From Chloroflexota bacterium (GTDB lineage: Bacteria > Chloroflexota > Anaerolineae > Anaerolineales > UBA4823), in contig JAJUJL010000009.1 in the NCBI GenBank assembly GCA_029265355.1, forward strand, positions 62,001 through 126,000: a stretch of DNA of 64,000 bases. The letters are read 5' to 3'. Of the stretch, positions 14,322 through 24,545 are shown piece by piece. Positions within the stretch are counted from its first letter, which is position 1; each line of letters opens with the position of its first letter. The notes beneath the pieces are model-generated. The model was given only the letters and a program-made list of their open reading frames with translations. It ran no database searches and was not told the DNA's origin. Made by a program: the position numbers and the translations under genes.

Positions 14322-17300
14322 ATGGATAGCAATCGATTGATGGAAGCAATTGAAACAAAGCTGCCTCAGGCAAGCTGGTCATGGGTAACCAAGGCATTGC
14401 AGTACGACCCCCAAGTGTGGGAAGCTTTGCAAGGCGAGATTGCCCCTGGTGTTGTGGACTTACTGTTACAGGCAAAAGAAGGCTGTCCGCTGGCTGCTAT
14501 CGGCCTTCTGGCATGGGGCAATCCAGACCCATTGCAGGCAATTCAGAATGGACTGCTCCCGGCTGCCCACAGCCTGCATGCGGATTCGAACACGCTGCGC
14601 AGTACCGACCCTGGCGCAGCCTGGCTGGCGACCTGCCTGCAGCAAGCGCTGCAACTTCACGAACGCAGCGCCAGCCAGGAAGGATGGGAGGGTCTTGCCA
14701 AGGATTTAGATGGCGCGCCTAGCGCCGTTCTGGCCTTCCTGGTTGGTGTGCTGCCAAATCCTGCAGAATTGATTGCCTACCTCCTTGCTCATCACCAGAC
14801 GGAGCGCTCATTAACAGCTCTGCTTTGCAACCCGATGCCTGTTTCATGGCACGAGCAAATCTTGAGAAACGCGATGACCGCGGCCCGCACGGCAAATCTT
14901 ATACCGATGATGAACCTGCTTGCGGTACACAGGCCGGAGCTCCTGGCAAGCGTAACGCCTGCAATTTCCAGGCCGTCAAAACGAGCCGAAAACTTGTCCA
15001 ACGACGTGCTGGCTTTTCCAGCAGCACAGGTCGAAAGGTTGTTCCAATCGATCACTTCGCTGCGCCTCGCCGGGCAAGTGGAGCAGGCATACGAATTGCT
15101 CCAGCAGGCCAGCCTGGAGCTTCGCCGCCTTCAAGCTCGCTGGCTGGCAGAAGTGGGCGCCGCTGCGGAAACATTGGACAGCCTACCGGTCAGCCTGAAT
15201 GCCTGGCGTCAGGCTGCTGAACTGGCAGACAATTGTGACGAATATTTTGGCTCGCTCAGCCTGGCGCTGATCCAATCTGGTAAGGTGGAAGAAGCCCAGG
15301 CTGTGATCAGTGATTGCACAACCGCGGACTCCCCTGCTGCCGTCTCTTTCCTGCTGGCTCGCGCCACGCTCGCTGTGCACAACAATTTCATGGAAGCCGC
15401 ACGAGAGGATATTCACAAAGCAATCTCCGCTCCAGACGCAGACCGTGATACACCCCGGCTAATCCTTTCCAAAAGGTGGTTGGAAATCGCTCGCCTGGCA
15501 CTTTCGATGGGATTGGCGCACGATGCGCTGGAGGCAGTCCAGCGAGCCGAAAGCTATCAGCCTCAAGCTCCAGAAGCGCTTAATCTTCACGCCCAGGCTG
15601 CCCTGGTTCTTGGCGAGGCGGAAATCGCCACCCAAAAATCCCGCCTGGCGCGGCTGATCAAACCTCAGCAGCCCGAGACTCTGCGCTGGTATGCAAAAAG
15701 CCTGGAGGCAAGCGAAAGGTGGAAAGAGGCCTTGGCCATTCGCGCAGAGCTGATGGGCATGATCGAAAATCCCGATACCAGCGACTGGCACGATCTGGCA
15801 GCCTGCGCACTCCAAGCCGGAGATGTCGACCAAGCAATGCGCATCAGCCAACGATTGATCGAGCAACAATCCAGCGATGGGTTGGCGCATGTCATTTTGG
15901 GCCAATCGCTCGCCGTGCGCGGTGAGAGCCATGATGCCTTGGAATACCTGGAGCGAGCCACGCATCTTTCCCCAACCCACGCAAAACCCTGGTTAGCATT
16001 GGCAGCCTTCTACCAGCAGCAAGGCCAGTTAAATAAAGCTTTGGATACCCTGCGAGCAGCCGCCCACACTGCTCCAGAGCTGTACGAAATACAGCTCGCC
16101 CTCGGGGAAGCCTACTTGATCGAAAACGCTCCGACCCAGGCATTAGCAGCTTTTCGCACCGCTGGCCAGTTGCTGGAAAGCAGCCACATTGGAGACATAC
16201 CTGGCGCTATCAGCATGCGTATCGAGCTGCGCCTGGGACAAACCCTGTTGTTGCTTGGCCACCTTGGAGAAGCATGCAATACGCTTCAGCGTGCATACCA
16301 GGCCAATCCCCAAAACTTTGAGGCTGCTCTGGGCTATGGCCGGGCATTATTGGCGCTCGACAACCCTTCACAGGCTTTTGAGCCAATCTTGCAAGCGCTC
16401 AGTCAACGCCCAGAAGATACTGGTGCTTGCCTGGCTTTCGCTGAATGCGTGCTGGCCATGGGAGCAGATGCCGGGTCAGAAGAGCTTTCAGCCGCTCGCG
16501 GCTATTTAGAGCAAATTGTCGAGGCAGATCCGACCAATCTGCACGCAACTGCATTACTGGCCGAAATTCTGGCTACACAGGGGGACTACCAGGCTTCTCT
16601 TCAAGCTTTCCAAAGCCTGTTGGAAACCGAAATGATCAGAGATATGCAATGGAATGTGCGAGTAAACCTGGGATTGGGCAAAGCCGCTCTGCGCCTGGGA
16701 AAAGCCGAGACGGCAATGGCGGCTCTGCAAGAAGCCGCCCAGGCTGATCCGCTCAATGCAAATGTTCAGCGCCAGCTATGTCTTGCCTGTTTAGATGTCT
16801 CGCTCTATGAGGATGCTTACCAATCGGCCCGCACTGCCCTGGCCCTGGCAGCCACTGACCTTGACACCCTGGTCTGGTTTGCTGAAATATCTTCCCAGCT
16901 CGACCAGCGCCTGCCATCGATCCAGCCTCAGATTCAGCGTGAGGCAATCAGCGCGATGCACCGCGCCGTTCAATTAGCACCAAAACGCTCTGATCTGTGG
17001 TTGCGCTTGGGCGAGCTACAACTGCGCGCCGGCGAAGAAGCGGCTGTCCAGTCTACACTTCACCGCATCATTGACCTGGAAAATCCTCAAATCGGCGATT
17101 TGTACCGTGCCGCACAGATGTTAAAAACTCTCGGCGATTTTAATGGCGCCGCAGCCTGCCTGGAGCGCGCCCTGCAAGGGGGCGAACCAGCCCAAGCCGG
17201 GGAAAAAGATGCCGAACACCTGTCATTGGTCAGCCTCCTGGTAGAGTTGTCCGATGCCCGCCAGCAAGCGGGAGCGAATGAACAGGCGCTCTCAGCGATT

Positions 17301-19934
17301 CAACAAGCCCTGCAAGTGGACTCCACCAATCCAACTCTTTACATTCGCCAGGCCGGGTTACTACTCCTGGCAGCTAACAAGACTGAAGCTGGCAGCCAGG
17401 AAAGGAAGCTGCTTCTCGACCAGGCTATCCAGGCTATGGAGCATGCCGTAGCGTTACAGCCCCAAGACGCCGCTCTTTTGATGCGCGTGGCAGCGCTCCA
17501 ACGCTCCGCTGGCAATCTGGCGCAAAGTCTGGCGCACGCTCTTGCAGCTTCCCAGGCTAGTCCAACGCCCTCAGAAGAATTGTCCGCTCGCTTAATGGCC
17601 GCGGAGATCTACCAGGCGCTGCTCCTGCCGCTCAAAGCCCTGCAAACCTTGGAGGATTTCTCACCTCAGGTTGATCAGGTGGTAACAGCCCAGCTCACCG
17701 CTTACCATTGCCTGCGCGGCGAGCTTGCCCTCCAGTCAGGCGATGTTGAAAAGGCCACACATGCTCTCGTGCAGGGAATGGAACATGCTCCAGAAGACTC
17801 TCGGCTGCTCGCCTTGCAATCTCGGCTGACTGTCCGGCGCCCAATGCTGCCGGATCTCTCATCGAAAAACCAGCCTGATTGGAAGCTGGCTGCCAAAGAG
17901 ATGTTGGATACCGCCATCAGCTCCCTCGCCAGCCTGAATCCGGAATCAGGTCAGTTCTCGACCGTCCTACCCAACAGCGGTGTGCAGGCGCTGCACCTGG
18001 CATTGGCTGAGGCCGCCCTGGATCTGCATCAATGGGAGCCTGCCTTAAACCTGGCGCGCCAGGCCCAGTCTCTCGCGCCGGATGAACCATACACTCATAT
18101 TCTGGTAGCCCGTTTGCTAACCCTGCGCGCAGAAGCACAACGCTTTTTCCAACAGCTAGAGGCGCTGCGCCGAGCTCCTGGCGTGCAGGCCCTCAGCGCG
18201 GCTGCCTGGAACGAGTTTCAGCAAGCAATTCAAACAGCTCTCGAGCTCACCCGGCGCGCCTTTGGGCTCCAAAGCAACTCTAACCAGAAAGTGAATATCT
18301 CTTCCGATGAAATCCACGCCCAACAAACCATCAATCGCTGGCGAGCGCGTGGCTTGACTGCCTTTCAGCCTCAGCCTGAACATGCCCAAGCCATGGCAGC
18401 GCTTCCTCCCGACCCCGAAGATGCTGCGGCGTTGATCGCCTGCCTGGCTCAAACCGGCGACCTGGCAATGAGCGCTGCGGTTGGGCGTCAGTTCCCTTCT
18501 CATCCTTTAGTATTGGCACAGCTCGCTATCGCCTTGGCGCAAGAGAAACCTCGCCAGGCCCAGGCTGCGGCTCAAACAGCCCTGGAAGGGCTGCGCAATA
18601 GCCGAGAGGGGGCCGCAAAAGGCGCAACATCCGCGACACTCCTGCACCATCATCTGCTTCCACTACTGCATGCCTTGGTCGCCAAGCTGTTTTGGAACTT
18701 TGGCCACCGCTCAGGAGACCGCCACATGGCTGCCCAATCCATCCGGGCTGCGCTGGATATCTGGCCAGACGAACCCCGTTGGCATGCATTAGCCGCCGAC
18801 ATCTATCTGTCTCTCGATCAAGACAGCGAGGAAGATTTAGCATCAAAAGCAATCGGGCATCTGGAACAGGCATTGCGCCTGGATCCACACCAGGCTGATT
18901 TCGCCCGCCAACTAGGTCAATTGCATTTGAAGCGCGGACGGCCTTCGGAAGCAGTGCCATTGTTAGAACGCGCTTGTCAGCTCATTCCAGAAGATGCCCA
19001 ATCCTGGATGGCGCTTGCCAAAGCCCATCAGGCGCGTGGGGAAAACGAGCTGGCCAGCCTTCGCGCCGAACGCGCCTCGCTGCTCGCGCCAGATTGGATC
19101 GACCCTCTCCTTCTGCGCAGTGAGCTGGCGCTGGCCGCAGGGAAATTGCCAGAAGCTCACCAGCATGCCCAGGCTGTATTGAGCATCGATCCTTTACAGC
19201 CCCAGGCTTTGATGATCATCACTCGTGCTCTTCAAGCCTCTGGCAAATCTGCGGAAGCATTGGCAGCCTTGGATAAGGCTCTGGATCAAACCGGCTCAGC
19301 GCCTCTGCCGCTCAGGCTCGAAAAAGCCCGTTTGCTGCATGATGCCCAGGGAGCAAAGCAGTCGCTACAATACCTGGAATCGCTCCAAAAGGATTATCCG
19401 CAAGATGCTGGTGTGTTGGCGCTGCAAGCAGAATACCTGGAAGAAGCCGGCGAGCTTGAAACCGCTGCGCGCACTGCACAAGAAGCATTGCGCGCGAGGT
19501 CGGCTGAGGATTCCACGGACGATGAGCAGCTCTTCCGTCTGCACCACCTGGTAGGTCGCTTGCTCAGCAAAGCCGGACAGTTGGATCAGGCGGTTCACCA
19601 CCTGTCTGAAGCCATTCACCTGCGTCCCGAAAACGTTGAGCCCTACCTGGAGTTAGGGCAAGTGCACCTTGAACGCCGCCAGTATTCTCAGGCGCAGCGC
19701 GCCTTCCAACAGGCAATTCAAACGGCACCGCTCGATCCGCGAGGCTATTACTATGCAGGAATGGCTATGAAAGAAGGCCGCGATTATCTGGAAGCCGAGC
19801 GCCTGCTTCGTAGGGCAAGCGAGCTGGCTCCGAGGGACTTGACTATTCGCCGCTTGCTGGGCGCTGTCGTGGCTCTGAACCTGGTGCACAACCGCCGCTC
19901 TGTTGGTCAAGATCTTCCAACCCGGGGCGGATGA
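14322..19934 (+). CDS. giant TPR-repeat protein (1870 residues)
   Basis: Almost the entire protein is tetratricopeptide repeats, recognisable by repeated A-x(3)-Y/L-x(2)-A and alanine/leucine-rich 34-residue helix pairs (for example GESHDALEYLERATHLSP, GRPSEAVPLLERACQLIP, RRQYSQAQRAFQQAIQTAP). By eye there are several tens of repeats, densest after residue 450. No signal peptide or membrane segment, so it is a cytoplasmic scaffold. No enzymatic domain is visible. The ATG at 14322 follows GGGAGGGG; a TTG at 14301 is in frame but less likely. It ends 45 bases before the TPR/caspase gene. TPR scaffolds typically gather protein partners; here the likely partners are the membrane protein before it and the caspase-like protein after it. 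Glutamine and alanine content is high throughout. Confidence 0.85.
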   Translation: MDSNRLMEAIETKLPQASWSWVTKALQYDPQVWEALQGEIAPGVVDLLLQAKEGCPLAAIGLLAWGNPDPLQAIQNGLLPAAHSLHADSNTLRSTDPGAAWLATCLQQALQLHERSASQEGWEGLAKDLDGAPSAVLAFLVGVLPNPAELIAYLLAHHQTERSLTALLCNPMPVSWHEQILRNAMTAARTANLIPMMNLLAVHRPELLASVTPAISRPSKRAENLSNDVLAFPAAQVERLFQSITSLRLAGQVEQAYELLQQASLELRRLQARWLAEVGAAAETLDSLPVSLNAWRQAAELADNCDEYFGSLSLALIQSGKVEEAQAVISDCTTADSPAAVSFLLARATLAVHNNFMEAAREDIHKAISAPDADRDTPRLILSKRWLEIARLALSMGLAHDALEAVQRAESYQPQAPEALNLHAQAALVLGEAEIATQKSRLARLIKPQQPETLRWYAKSLEASERWKEALAIRAELMGMIENPDTSDWHDLAACALQAGDVDQAMRISQRLIEQQSSDGLAHVILGQSLAVRGESHDALEYLERATHLSPTHAKPWLALAAFYQQQGQLNKALDTLRAAAHTAPELYEIQLALGEAYLIENAPTQALAAFRTAGQLLESSHIGDIPGAISMRIELRLGQTLLLLGHLGEACNTLQRAYQANPQNFEAALGYGRALLALDNPSQAFEPILQALSQRPEDTGACLAFAECVLAMGADAGSEELSAARGYLEQIVEADPTNLHATALLAEILATQGDYQASLQAFQSLLETEMIRDMQWNVRVNLGLGKAALRLGKAETAMAALQEAAQADPLNANVQRQLCLACLDVSLYEDAYQSARTALALAATDLDTLVWFAEISSQLDQRLPSIQPQIQREAISAMHRAVQLAPKRSDLWLRLGELQLRAGEEAAVQSTLHRIIDLENPQIGDLYRAAQMLKTLGDFNGAAACLERALQGGEPAQAGEKDAEHLSLVSLLVELSDARQQAGANEQALSAIQQALQVDSTNPTLYIRQAGLLLLAANKTEAGSQERKLLLDQAIQAMEHAVALQPQDAALLMRVAALQRSAGNLAQSLAHALAASQASPTPSEELSARLMAAEIYQALLLPLKALQTLEDFSPQVDQVVTAQLTAYHCLRGELALQSGDVEKATHALVQGMEHAPEDSRLLALQSRLTVRRPMLPDLSSKNQPDWKLAAKEMLDTAISSLASLNPESGQFSTVLPNSGVQALHLALAEAALDLHQWEPALNLARQAQSLAPDEPYTHILVARLLTLRAEAQRFFQQLEALRRAPGVQALSAAAWNEFQQAIQTALELTRRAFGLQSNSNQKVNISSDEIHAQQTINRWRARGLTAFQPQPEHAQAMAALPPDPEDAAALIACLAQTGDLAMSAAVGRQFPSHPLVLAQLAIALAQEKPRQAQAAAQTALEGLRNSREGAAKGATSATLLHHHLLPLLHALVAKLFWNFGHRSGDRHMAAQSIRAALDIWPDEPRWHALAADIYLSLDQDSEEDLASKAIGHLEQALRLDPHQADFARQLGQLHLKRGRPSEAVPLLERACQLIPEDAQSWMALAKAHQARGENELASLRAERASLLAPDWIDPLLLRSELALAAGKLPEAHQHAQAVLSIDPLQPQALMIITRALQASGKSAEALAALDKALDQTGSAPLPLRLEKARLLHDAQGAKQSLQYLESLQKDYPQDAGVLALQAEYLEEAGELETAARTAQEALRARSAEDSTDDEQLFRLHHLVGRLLSKAGQLDQAVHHLSEAIHLRPENVEPYLELGQVHLERRQYSQAQRAFQQAIQTAPLDPRGYYYAGMAMKEGRDYLEAERLLRRASELAPRDLTIRRLLGAVVALNLVHNRRSVGQDLPTRGG

Positions 19935-19979
19935 GTGAAGCACATCCCGCGGAGAAACCATTTCCAGGAGACTTTATCG

Positions 19980-22826
19980 ATGCAAATTGACCTGCCATCA
20001 AACCCGAACCCCTCCCGCAGCGCTGCACGACCCATCTCGCGCGCTCTGCTCATCGATCTTGTGCAAGCGGCGATCTCGGTAAAGGAACTGCGCTTTGCAC
20101 GTCAAGCCGCGTTAAACTGGCTGGCGCTTTACCCGGGCGACTTACCGGTGAACCTGCTGTATGCTGAAACGCTGATGCACTCAGGGTTACCCGAGCAAGC
20201 CCTGCCTGTATTGGAGCGCCTGTGCCAGGCAGACCCCGAATACCGGCAGGCAGTTGATTTGTTGGTACAGGCTGAAGCGCATGTGAGGCAAGTCCAGGAA
20301 AAAGAGCAGCGTCAACCTCGTCACCCAGTGTTGCCGAAAACACCCGGGGCGATGCCTGCTCCCGTTAGGCGCTCTGTGAAACGCACGGAAGAAGAAACCT
20401 CGGGCTGGTTGTTGGGGCTGGGTGGCAATCCCGACCTGGCGAAAGCCCGCTCCTTGGGGTTAAATCGCCCTCTGACCAAGACGCAGGTGGATTGGAGTCG
20501 AAACCTGATACGCGCCCGAGCCGCGCTTCAACGCAATGAACCGGCCCTGGCAGAGCAGGAGCTCCATCCCGTTCTGGCAATCGATCCGAATATACCTCTG
20601 ACTGCGGCGTTGCACTTGCGGGCGTTGGATGCACAGGCTGTGCGCGGAGAATTGCCCTTGGCTGCTTTGCGCAGCCTTGCCGCCCATTACCTGGAACGTT
20701 GGCCCAATTTATTGGTTGCCCGGCTGGCTCTGGCAAATGCAGCTATGCGCAGCAATGAACCCGAGCAGGGTGTTTCTCTGATGCACGCAGCGGCAGCAGC
20801 CGATATCACCGGGCAAGTCGCAGAACGAATGTGGGGAAGCGATCATAGTTACCAATCGATCTGGCCTTCGGATACCCTGCTGGAGCTGGATATCCCTGTT
20901 CCAGCCGCAGTGGCTGGAGTAATGGGCTGGAACCGCCTGCCCAGCCAGATCGATGCAAATGGAGAAGAAGCCCCCACTTTTTCCAGCGTTGAAGAGAGCG
21001 CTTCCGAAGACTGGCTGGCTTCTGTGCAAGCAGAGCTCGAACACCTTTCAAAGCGCATCGGCAAGCCCTACCTGGTTAAGTCTGATGGGCGTTTCCCGGC
21101 TTATGTCATTATGACCACTCGGAAAGGGCTGGTCAAGCGGTATGGCCCCCAGAATGCCGCCCAGATTGAAGCAGCCATGCTGCAACTATCCTCGGCAATC
21201 CGCCAGCGCAAAGATTACGATGCGCTACTGTTCTACGCTGATGAAGGGGTTTATATACAGGATATCGAGATCAGCCTGGGACGTGAACCGGTTCGCCACA
21301 CCGATCCGTGGGCGCTGAAATTAGCTCTCGCTGACCTGGACAAAGCCCTTAAGGGTAAAGGCGAGCGCATTGGCGCGATACTGATCGTCGGTGGGCCGGC
21401 AGTTGTGCCCTTCCATCATCTGCCAAACCCGGTCGACGACGCGGATGTGGATGTGCCATCCGATAATCCGTATGCCTGCCGGGACGAAAATTACTTTATT
21501 CCCGAATGGCCGCTTGGGCGTTTGCCGGATGGCGCGCCGCGCGGCGTCTCGGACCCGGAACCTTTGATCAAGGCACTGGAGGCGCTGGCATCCCGCCACC
21601 GTGAGCAGAGCAAGCGCAAGAGCGCCCAGCAATCACAGACACTGCTGCAGTTCTTTCAACGCCTGGCGCAATTGATCAGCCTGTTGCGACGAGAACAACC
21701 CGCGCCGGTCATCGCCACTCGCAATAGCCTGGGATACACAGCCGCGGTCTGGCAGCAAGCCTCGCTATCCGTTTTCGAACCCATCGGAGAAGCGCGTGGC
21801 ATGCAGGTTTCTCCACCAGTCGGTCTACCTCAACCTGGCAGCGCTGCCCGCCAGGGATCTCCACTGCCCCCAGCCCGGCTGGCCTATTTCAACCTGCACG
21901 GATTAGCTGAAACAGCCGAATGGTATGGTCAACGCGACCCTGGCGGCCCGCCATCCAATGAAGAGAACCCAGCCGAAGAATACCCCATCGCGGTCACGCC
22001 ACAGGATGTGCGCAACTCCGGGCACGCCCCCCAGGTGGTGTTCAGCGAGGCCTGCTATGGAGCCAATATCATCAACAAAGCCCTGGATGAAGCGCTGGCA
22101 TTCAAGTTCTTACAGTCTGGCACCCATGCAGTTGTGGGCAGCACCTGCACAGCGTATGGCTCGATCGCCACGCCGCTGATCGCCGCCGATTACCTGGGAC
22201 ACGCATTCTGGAATTTCGTCCGCCAGGGCATGCCAGCAGGGGAGAGTTTGCGCCGCGCCAAGATCAGCCTGGCGCAGGAAATGCACACTCGCCAGGGTTA
22301 CCTGGATGGTGAAGACCAAAAAACGTTGATCTCCTTTGTCCTGTATGGCGATCCGCTGGCGCAACCGGTGAAAATGTCGGCCCGCATGCGCAAGAGCTTA
22401 CAGCGCTTGCTCAAACACGCTCCGCCTCGCTCTCCACAACCGCCGCCGACCGTGTGCGATCGCGTGCACAACGAGCTGGATGCTGAGCAGATCTCCGATG
22501 ATACCCTCGCCTTTGTTCGCACGATCGTCAGCCAGTACCTGCCCGGTATGCAAGACGCTGATCTACAAATCAGTCACGAGCATCTGGTCTGCATTGAGAA
22601 CACCCAAGCAGCGTCAATCCCGGCAGGTGAGCGCAGCAGTAAAAAGCCTGCGAATCCAGGTCGACCTGGGACGGATGGTGATGTGCTACCCAACCGGCGC
22701 GTGGTCACGCTGAGCAAACATGTCCAGGTAAAGCATCCGCGCAATGCTGGCATGCAACACCACCACTATGCGCGCCTGACGCTGGATGCGGAAGGGCGCC
22801 TGGTAAAACTGGTGGTATCGCGCTGA
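19980..22826 (+). CDS. TPR protein with caspase-fold (CHAT/C25-like) peptidase domain
   Basis: 948 residues. The N-terminal part (about 20-290) has TPR-like helical repeats (LPVNLLYAETLMHSGLPEQALPVLE). Residues about 360-810 form a caspase-fold domain: KSDGRFPAYVIMTTRKGL, a beta strand GAILIVGGPAVVPFHHL, a catalytic-type His640 in YFNLHG, and Cys692 in VVFSEACYGA, followed by GTHAVVGSTCTAYG. The H-G / S-E-A-C-Y-G pair is the dyad pattern of gingipain-type and CHAT peptidases. A C-terminal extension (about 815-948) is of unknown family. No export signal, so a cytoplasmic protease. ATG 19980 follows CAGGAG by nine bases; the upstream GTG at 19935 is less likely. It is the last gene of the third sigma-54 transcript, followed by a hairpin. 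Substrate unknown; the neighbouring TPR protein or the FtsZ homologue are obvious candidates to test. Confidence 0.8.
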   Translation: MQIDLPSNPNPSRSAARPISRALLIDLVQAAISVKELRFARQAALNWLALYPGDLPVNLLYAETLMHSGLPEQALPVLERLCQADPEYRQAVDLLVQAEAHVRQVQEKEQRQPRHPVLPKTPGAMPAPVRRSVKRTEEETSGWLLGLGGNPDLAKARSLGLNRPLTKTQVDWSRNLIRARAALQRNEPALAEQELHPVLAIDPNIPLTAALHLRALDAQAVRGELPLAALRSLAAHYLERWPNLLVARLALANAAMRSNEPEQGVSLMHAAAAADITGQVAERMWGSDHSYQSIWPSDTLLELDIPVPAAVAGVMGWNRLPSQIDANGEEAPTFSSVEESASEDWLASVQAELEHLSKRIGKPYLVKSDGRFPAYVIMTTRKGLVKRYGPQNAAQIEAAMLQLSSAIRQRKDYDALLFYADEGVYIQDIEISLGREPVRHTDPWALKLALADLDKALKGKGERIGAILIVGGPAVVPFHHLPNPVDDADVDVPSDNPYACRDENYFIPEWPLGRLPDGAPRGVSDPEPLIKALEALASRHREQSKRKSAQQSQTLLQFFQRLAQLISLLRREQPAPVIATRNSLGYTAAVWQQASLSVFEPIGEARGMQVSPPVGLPQPGSAARQGSPLPPARLAYFNLHGLAETAEWYGQRDPGGPPSNEENPAEEYPIAVTPQDVRNSGHAPQVVFSEACYGANIINKALDEALAFKFLQSGTHAVVGSTCTAYGSIATPLIAADYLGHAFWNFVRQGMPAGESLRRAKISLAQEMHTRQGYLDGEDQKTLISFVLYGDPLAQPVKMSARMRKSLQRLLKHAPPRSPQPPPTVCDRVHNELDAEQISDDTLAFVRTIVSQYLPGMQDADLQISHEHLVCIENTQAASIPAGERSSKKPANPGRPGTDGDVLPNRRVVTLSKHVQVKHPRNAGMQHHHYARLTLDAEGRLVKLVVSR

Positions 22827-22859
22827 GCAAAAAGAGCACCTGACATCTATGCGCAATGC

Positions 22860-22891
22860 CGGAGGTCCGTTTCTCGATTACCGGACCTCCG
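22860..22891 (+). terminator. hairpin after the TPR/caspase operon
   Basis: CGGAGGTCCG (22860-22869) pairs with CGGACCTCCG (22882-22891), a 10-bp stem with 12-base loop, followed by ATTATTTC. Probably a terminator with a poor U-tract. Confidence 0.6.
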
Positions 22892-22963
22892 ATTATTTCA
22901 AGCAAGGGATGATTTTCTTGCGCCCGAAAAATCGCCCAAAGAAACGTGGTATCATTCCGATTT

Positions 22964-24448
22964 ATGAGAAGGCAAAGCGTGTTTTCCCCATTGCGTCTTG
23001 TCTCCGCTTTGCTGCTGCTGGCGACCTTGATCCTGGCTGCCCTGCAATTGGTGCGCTATAGTCGTTTGCGGGCTAACCTGCCACAAGGGATGGTCATTGC
23101 GGGTGTGCCGGTTGGTGGCCTGGATCGCCAGCAAGCTGCCCAGCGCCTGTTGGAGGCTTACTCAACACCGGTGGAGCTATTGTACAACCAGGCGGTGATG
23201 CAACTTTCTCCCTCGGTGGTCGATTTTCAGCTTGACATGGATGCCATGCTTTCAGCCGCCGACCAACAGCGCATTCTGCCCCAATTTTGGCAGGGTTTCT
23301 GGGATTACCTGTGGGGACGAGAGACGCTGCCTGCCAGCATTCCACTTCGCGCCACTTACTCGGAGCAACGGCTACGCGTATTCCTAAAAGATGAAATTGC
23401 CCGGCGCTATGATCAACCACCCACTGCTGCCCGACCCATTCCGGGGTCTGTTGAATTCCAGCCCGGACAGCAAGGAATGGTGCTGAACATCGACGAATCG
23501 GTGGTTCTAATCGATAGCGCCCTGAAATCGCTCACCCAACGTCGCGTTTCGCTGCCCTTGATCCGCACGCCACCCCTGCGCCCCGCTTTCCAGAATCTGC
23601 AGGTGCTGCTGCAGCAAACCCTACAAATTGCAAACTTCGATGGCGTCGCAGGTATCTATCTGTTGGACTTGCAGACCGGACAAGAACTGCACCTGGCGTA
23701 CCGCGCTGGCGAAGAACTGGCGGTGCAACCCGATATTGCCTTCACCGCCTCCAGTACGATCAAAATTCCGATCATGGTTTCAGCCTACCGGCGTATGAGC
23801 ATCGGGGAAGATTCTGAAGCCGACAAGCTGATGAGCGACATGATCGAAAAATCCGGCAACGAAGCCGCAGACTGGTTGATGGATCGGGTGATCGATCCTG
23901 ACCGGGCGCCGTTGGTAGTCACCGAGGACATGCAGGCCTTGGGATTGGAAAACACCTTCCTGGCAGGCTACTTCTCACTGGGTTCGCCGCTGCTGGCGCG
24001 CATCCAAACGGCTTCCAACCAGCGCGCCGATGTGACCACCAACCCGGACCCATACAACCAGACCACACCGGTTGAGATTGGCATGCTCCTGGAGGACATT
24101 TACCAATGCGCCCAGGATGGCGGCGGCGCCTTGATCGCAGCCTTTCCTGGACAGATCACGCAGGATGAGTGCCTCCAGATGGTAACCCACCTGATCAATA
24201 ACCGCTTGCCTTCATTGCTGACCGCGGGTGTGCCCGAAGGCACCCCGATTGCCCACAAACACGGTTGGGTATCCGATAACGGCATCATCACCACGATCTG
24301 CGACGCCGGCATCATCTACTCTCCCGGCGGCAATTACGTGCTCGCGGTGTACCTTTACCACCCCGTCCAGTTGGTGTGGGATCCTGCTTCGGCGTTGATC
24401 GCCCGCCTCTCTCAGGCGGTCTACAACTACTACAACATTCCACAATAG
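22964..24448 (+). CDS. class A beta-lactamase-related serine hydrolase with VanW/PG-binding-type N-terminal region
   Basis: A 494-residue protein with an N-terminal signal anchor (about residues 5-30). Residues about 40-210 resemble the YoaR/VanW-associated putative peptidoglycan-binding region (GMVIAGVPVGGLDRQQA opening, repeated PG-type strands). Residues about 225-494 match class A beta-lactamase/transpeptidase fold: SxxK as S-T-I-K (Ser264), SGN at the SDN position (KSGNEAAD), and KHG at the KTG position. In related proteins such domains are often not true penicillinases; a wall-associated hydrolase is equally possible. Start uncertain: ATG 22964 has no Shine-Dalgarno but a TGGTATCAT (-10-like) ends about ten bases upstream, as in leaderless transcripts; GTG 22946 is the alternative. 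tRNA-Arg follows closely. Confidence 0.8.
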   Translation: MRRQSVFSPLRLVSALLLLATLILAALQLVRYSRLRANLPQGMVIAGVPVGGLDRQQAAQRLLEAYSTPVELLYNQAVMQLSPSVVDFQLDMDAMLSAADQQRILPQFWQGFWDYLWGRETLPASIPLRATYSEQRLRVFLKDEIARRYDQPPTAARPIPGSVEFQPGQQGMVLNIDESVVLIDSALKSLTQRRVSLPLIRTPPLRPAFQNLQVLLQQTLQIANFDGVAGIYLLDLQTGQELHLAYRAGEELAVQPDIAFTASSTIKIPIMVSAYRRMSIGEDSEADKLMSDMIEKSGNEAADWLMDRVIDPDRAPLVVTEDMQALGLENTFLAGYFSLGSPLLARIQTASNQRADVTTNPDPYNQTTPVEIGMLLEDIYQCAQDGGGALIAAFPGQITQDECLQMVTHLINNRLPSLLTAGVPEGTPIAHKHGWVSDNGIITTICDAGIIYSPGGNYVLAVYLYHPVQLVWDPASALIARLSQAVYNYYNIPQ

Positions 24449-24466
24449 AGTATAATTTGCAATACT

Positions 24467-24539
24467 GCCCGCGTAGCTCAATGGATAGAGCATCTGACTT
24501 CGGATCAGACGGTTGCGCGTTCGAGTCGTGCCGCGGGCG
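24467..24539 (+). tRNA. tRNA-Arg (anticodon TCG)
   Basis: A complete 73-base cloverleaf: acceptor GCCCGCG / CGCGGGC, D-arm GCTC/GAGC, anticodon stem TCTGA/TCAGA with loop CTTCGGA, T-arm GCGCG/CGTGC (with a G-T pair) around TTCGAGT, discriminator G. Anticodon TCG decodes CGA/CGN arginine. CCA is not encoded. TATAAT at 24451-24456 lies about 10 bases before the 5' end and probably is its -10 box, overlapping the spacer after the hydrolase stop. A U-rich terminator follows. Confidence 0.96.
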
Positions 24540-24545
24540 CTAGAA

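Noticed and set aside
14322-19934. Internal repeats of the giant TPR gene as a DNA repeat array
   Set aside because: The repetition is at protein level (degenerate TPRs); the DNA units are too diverged to be tandem repeats.
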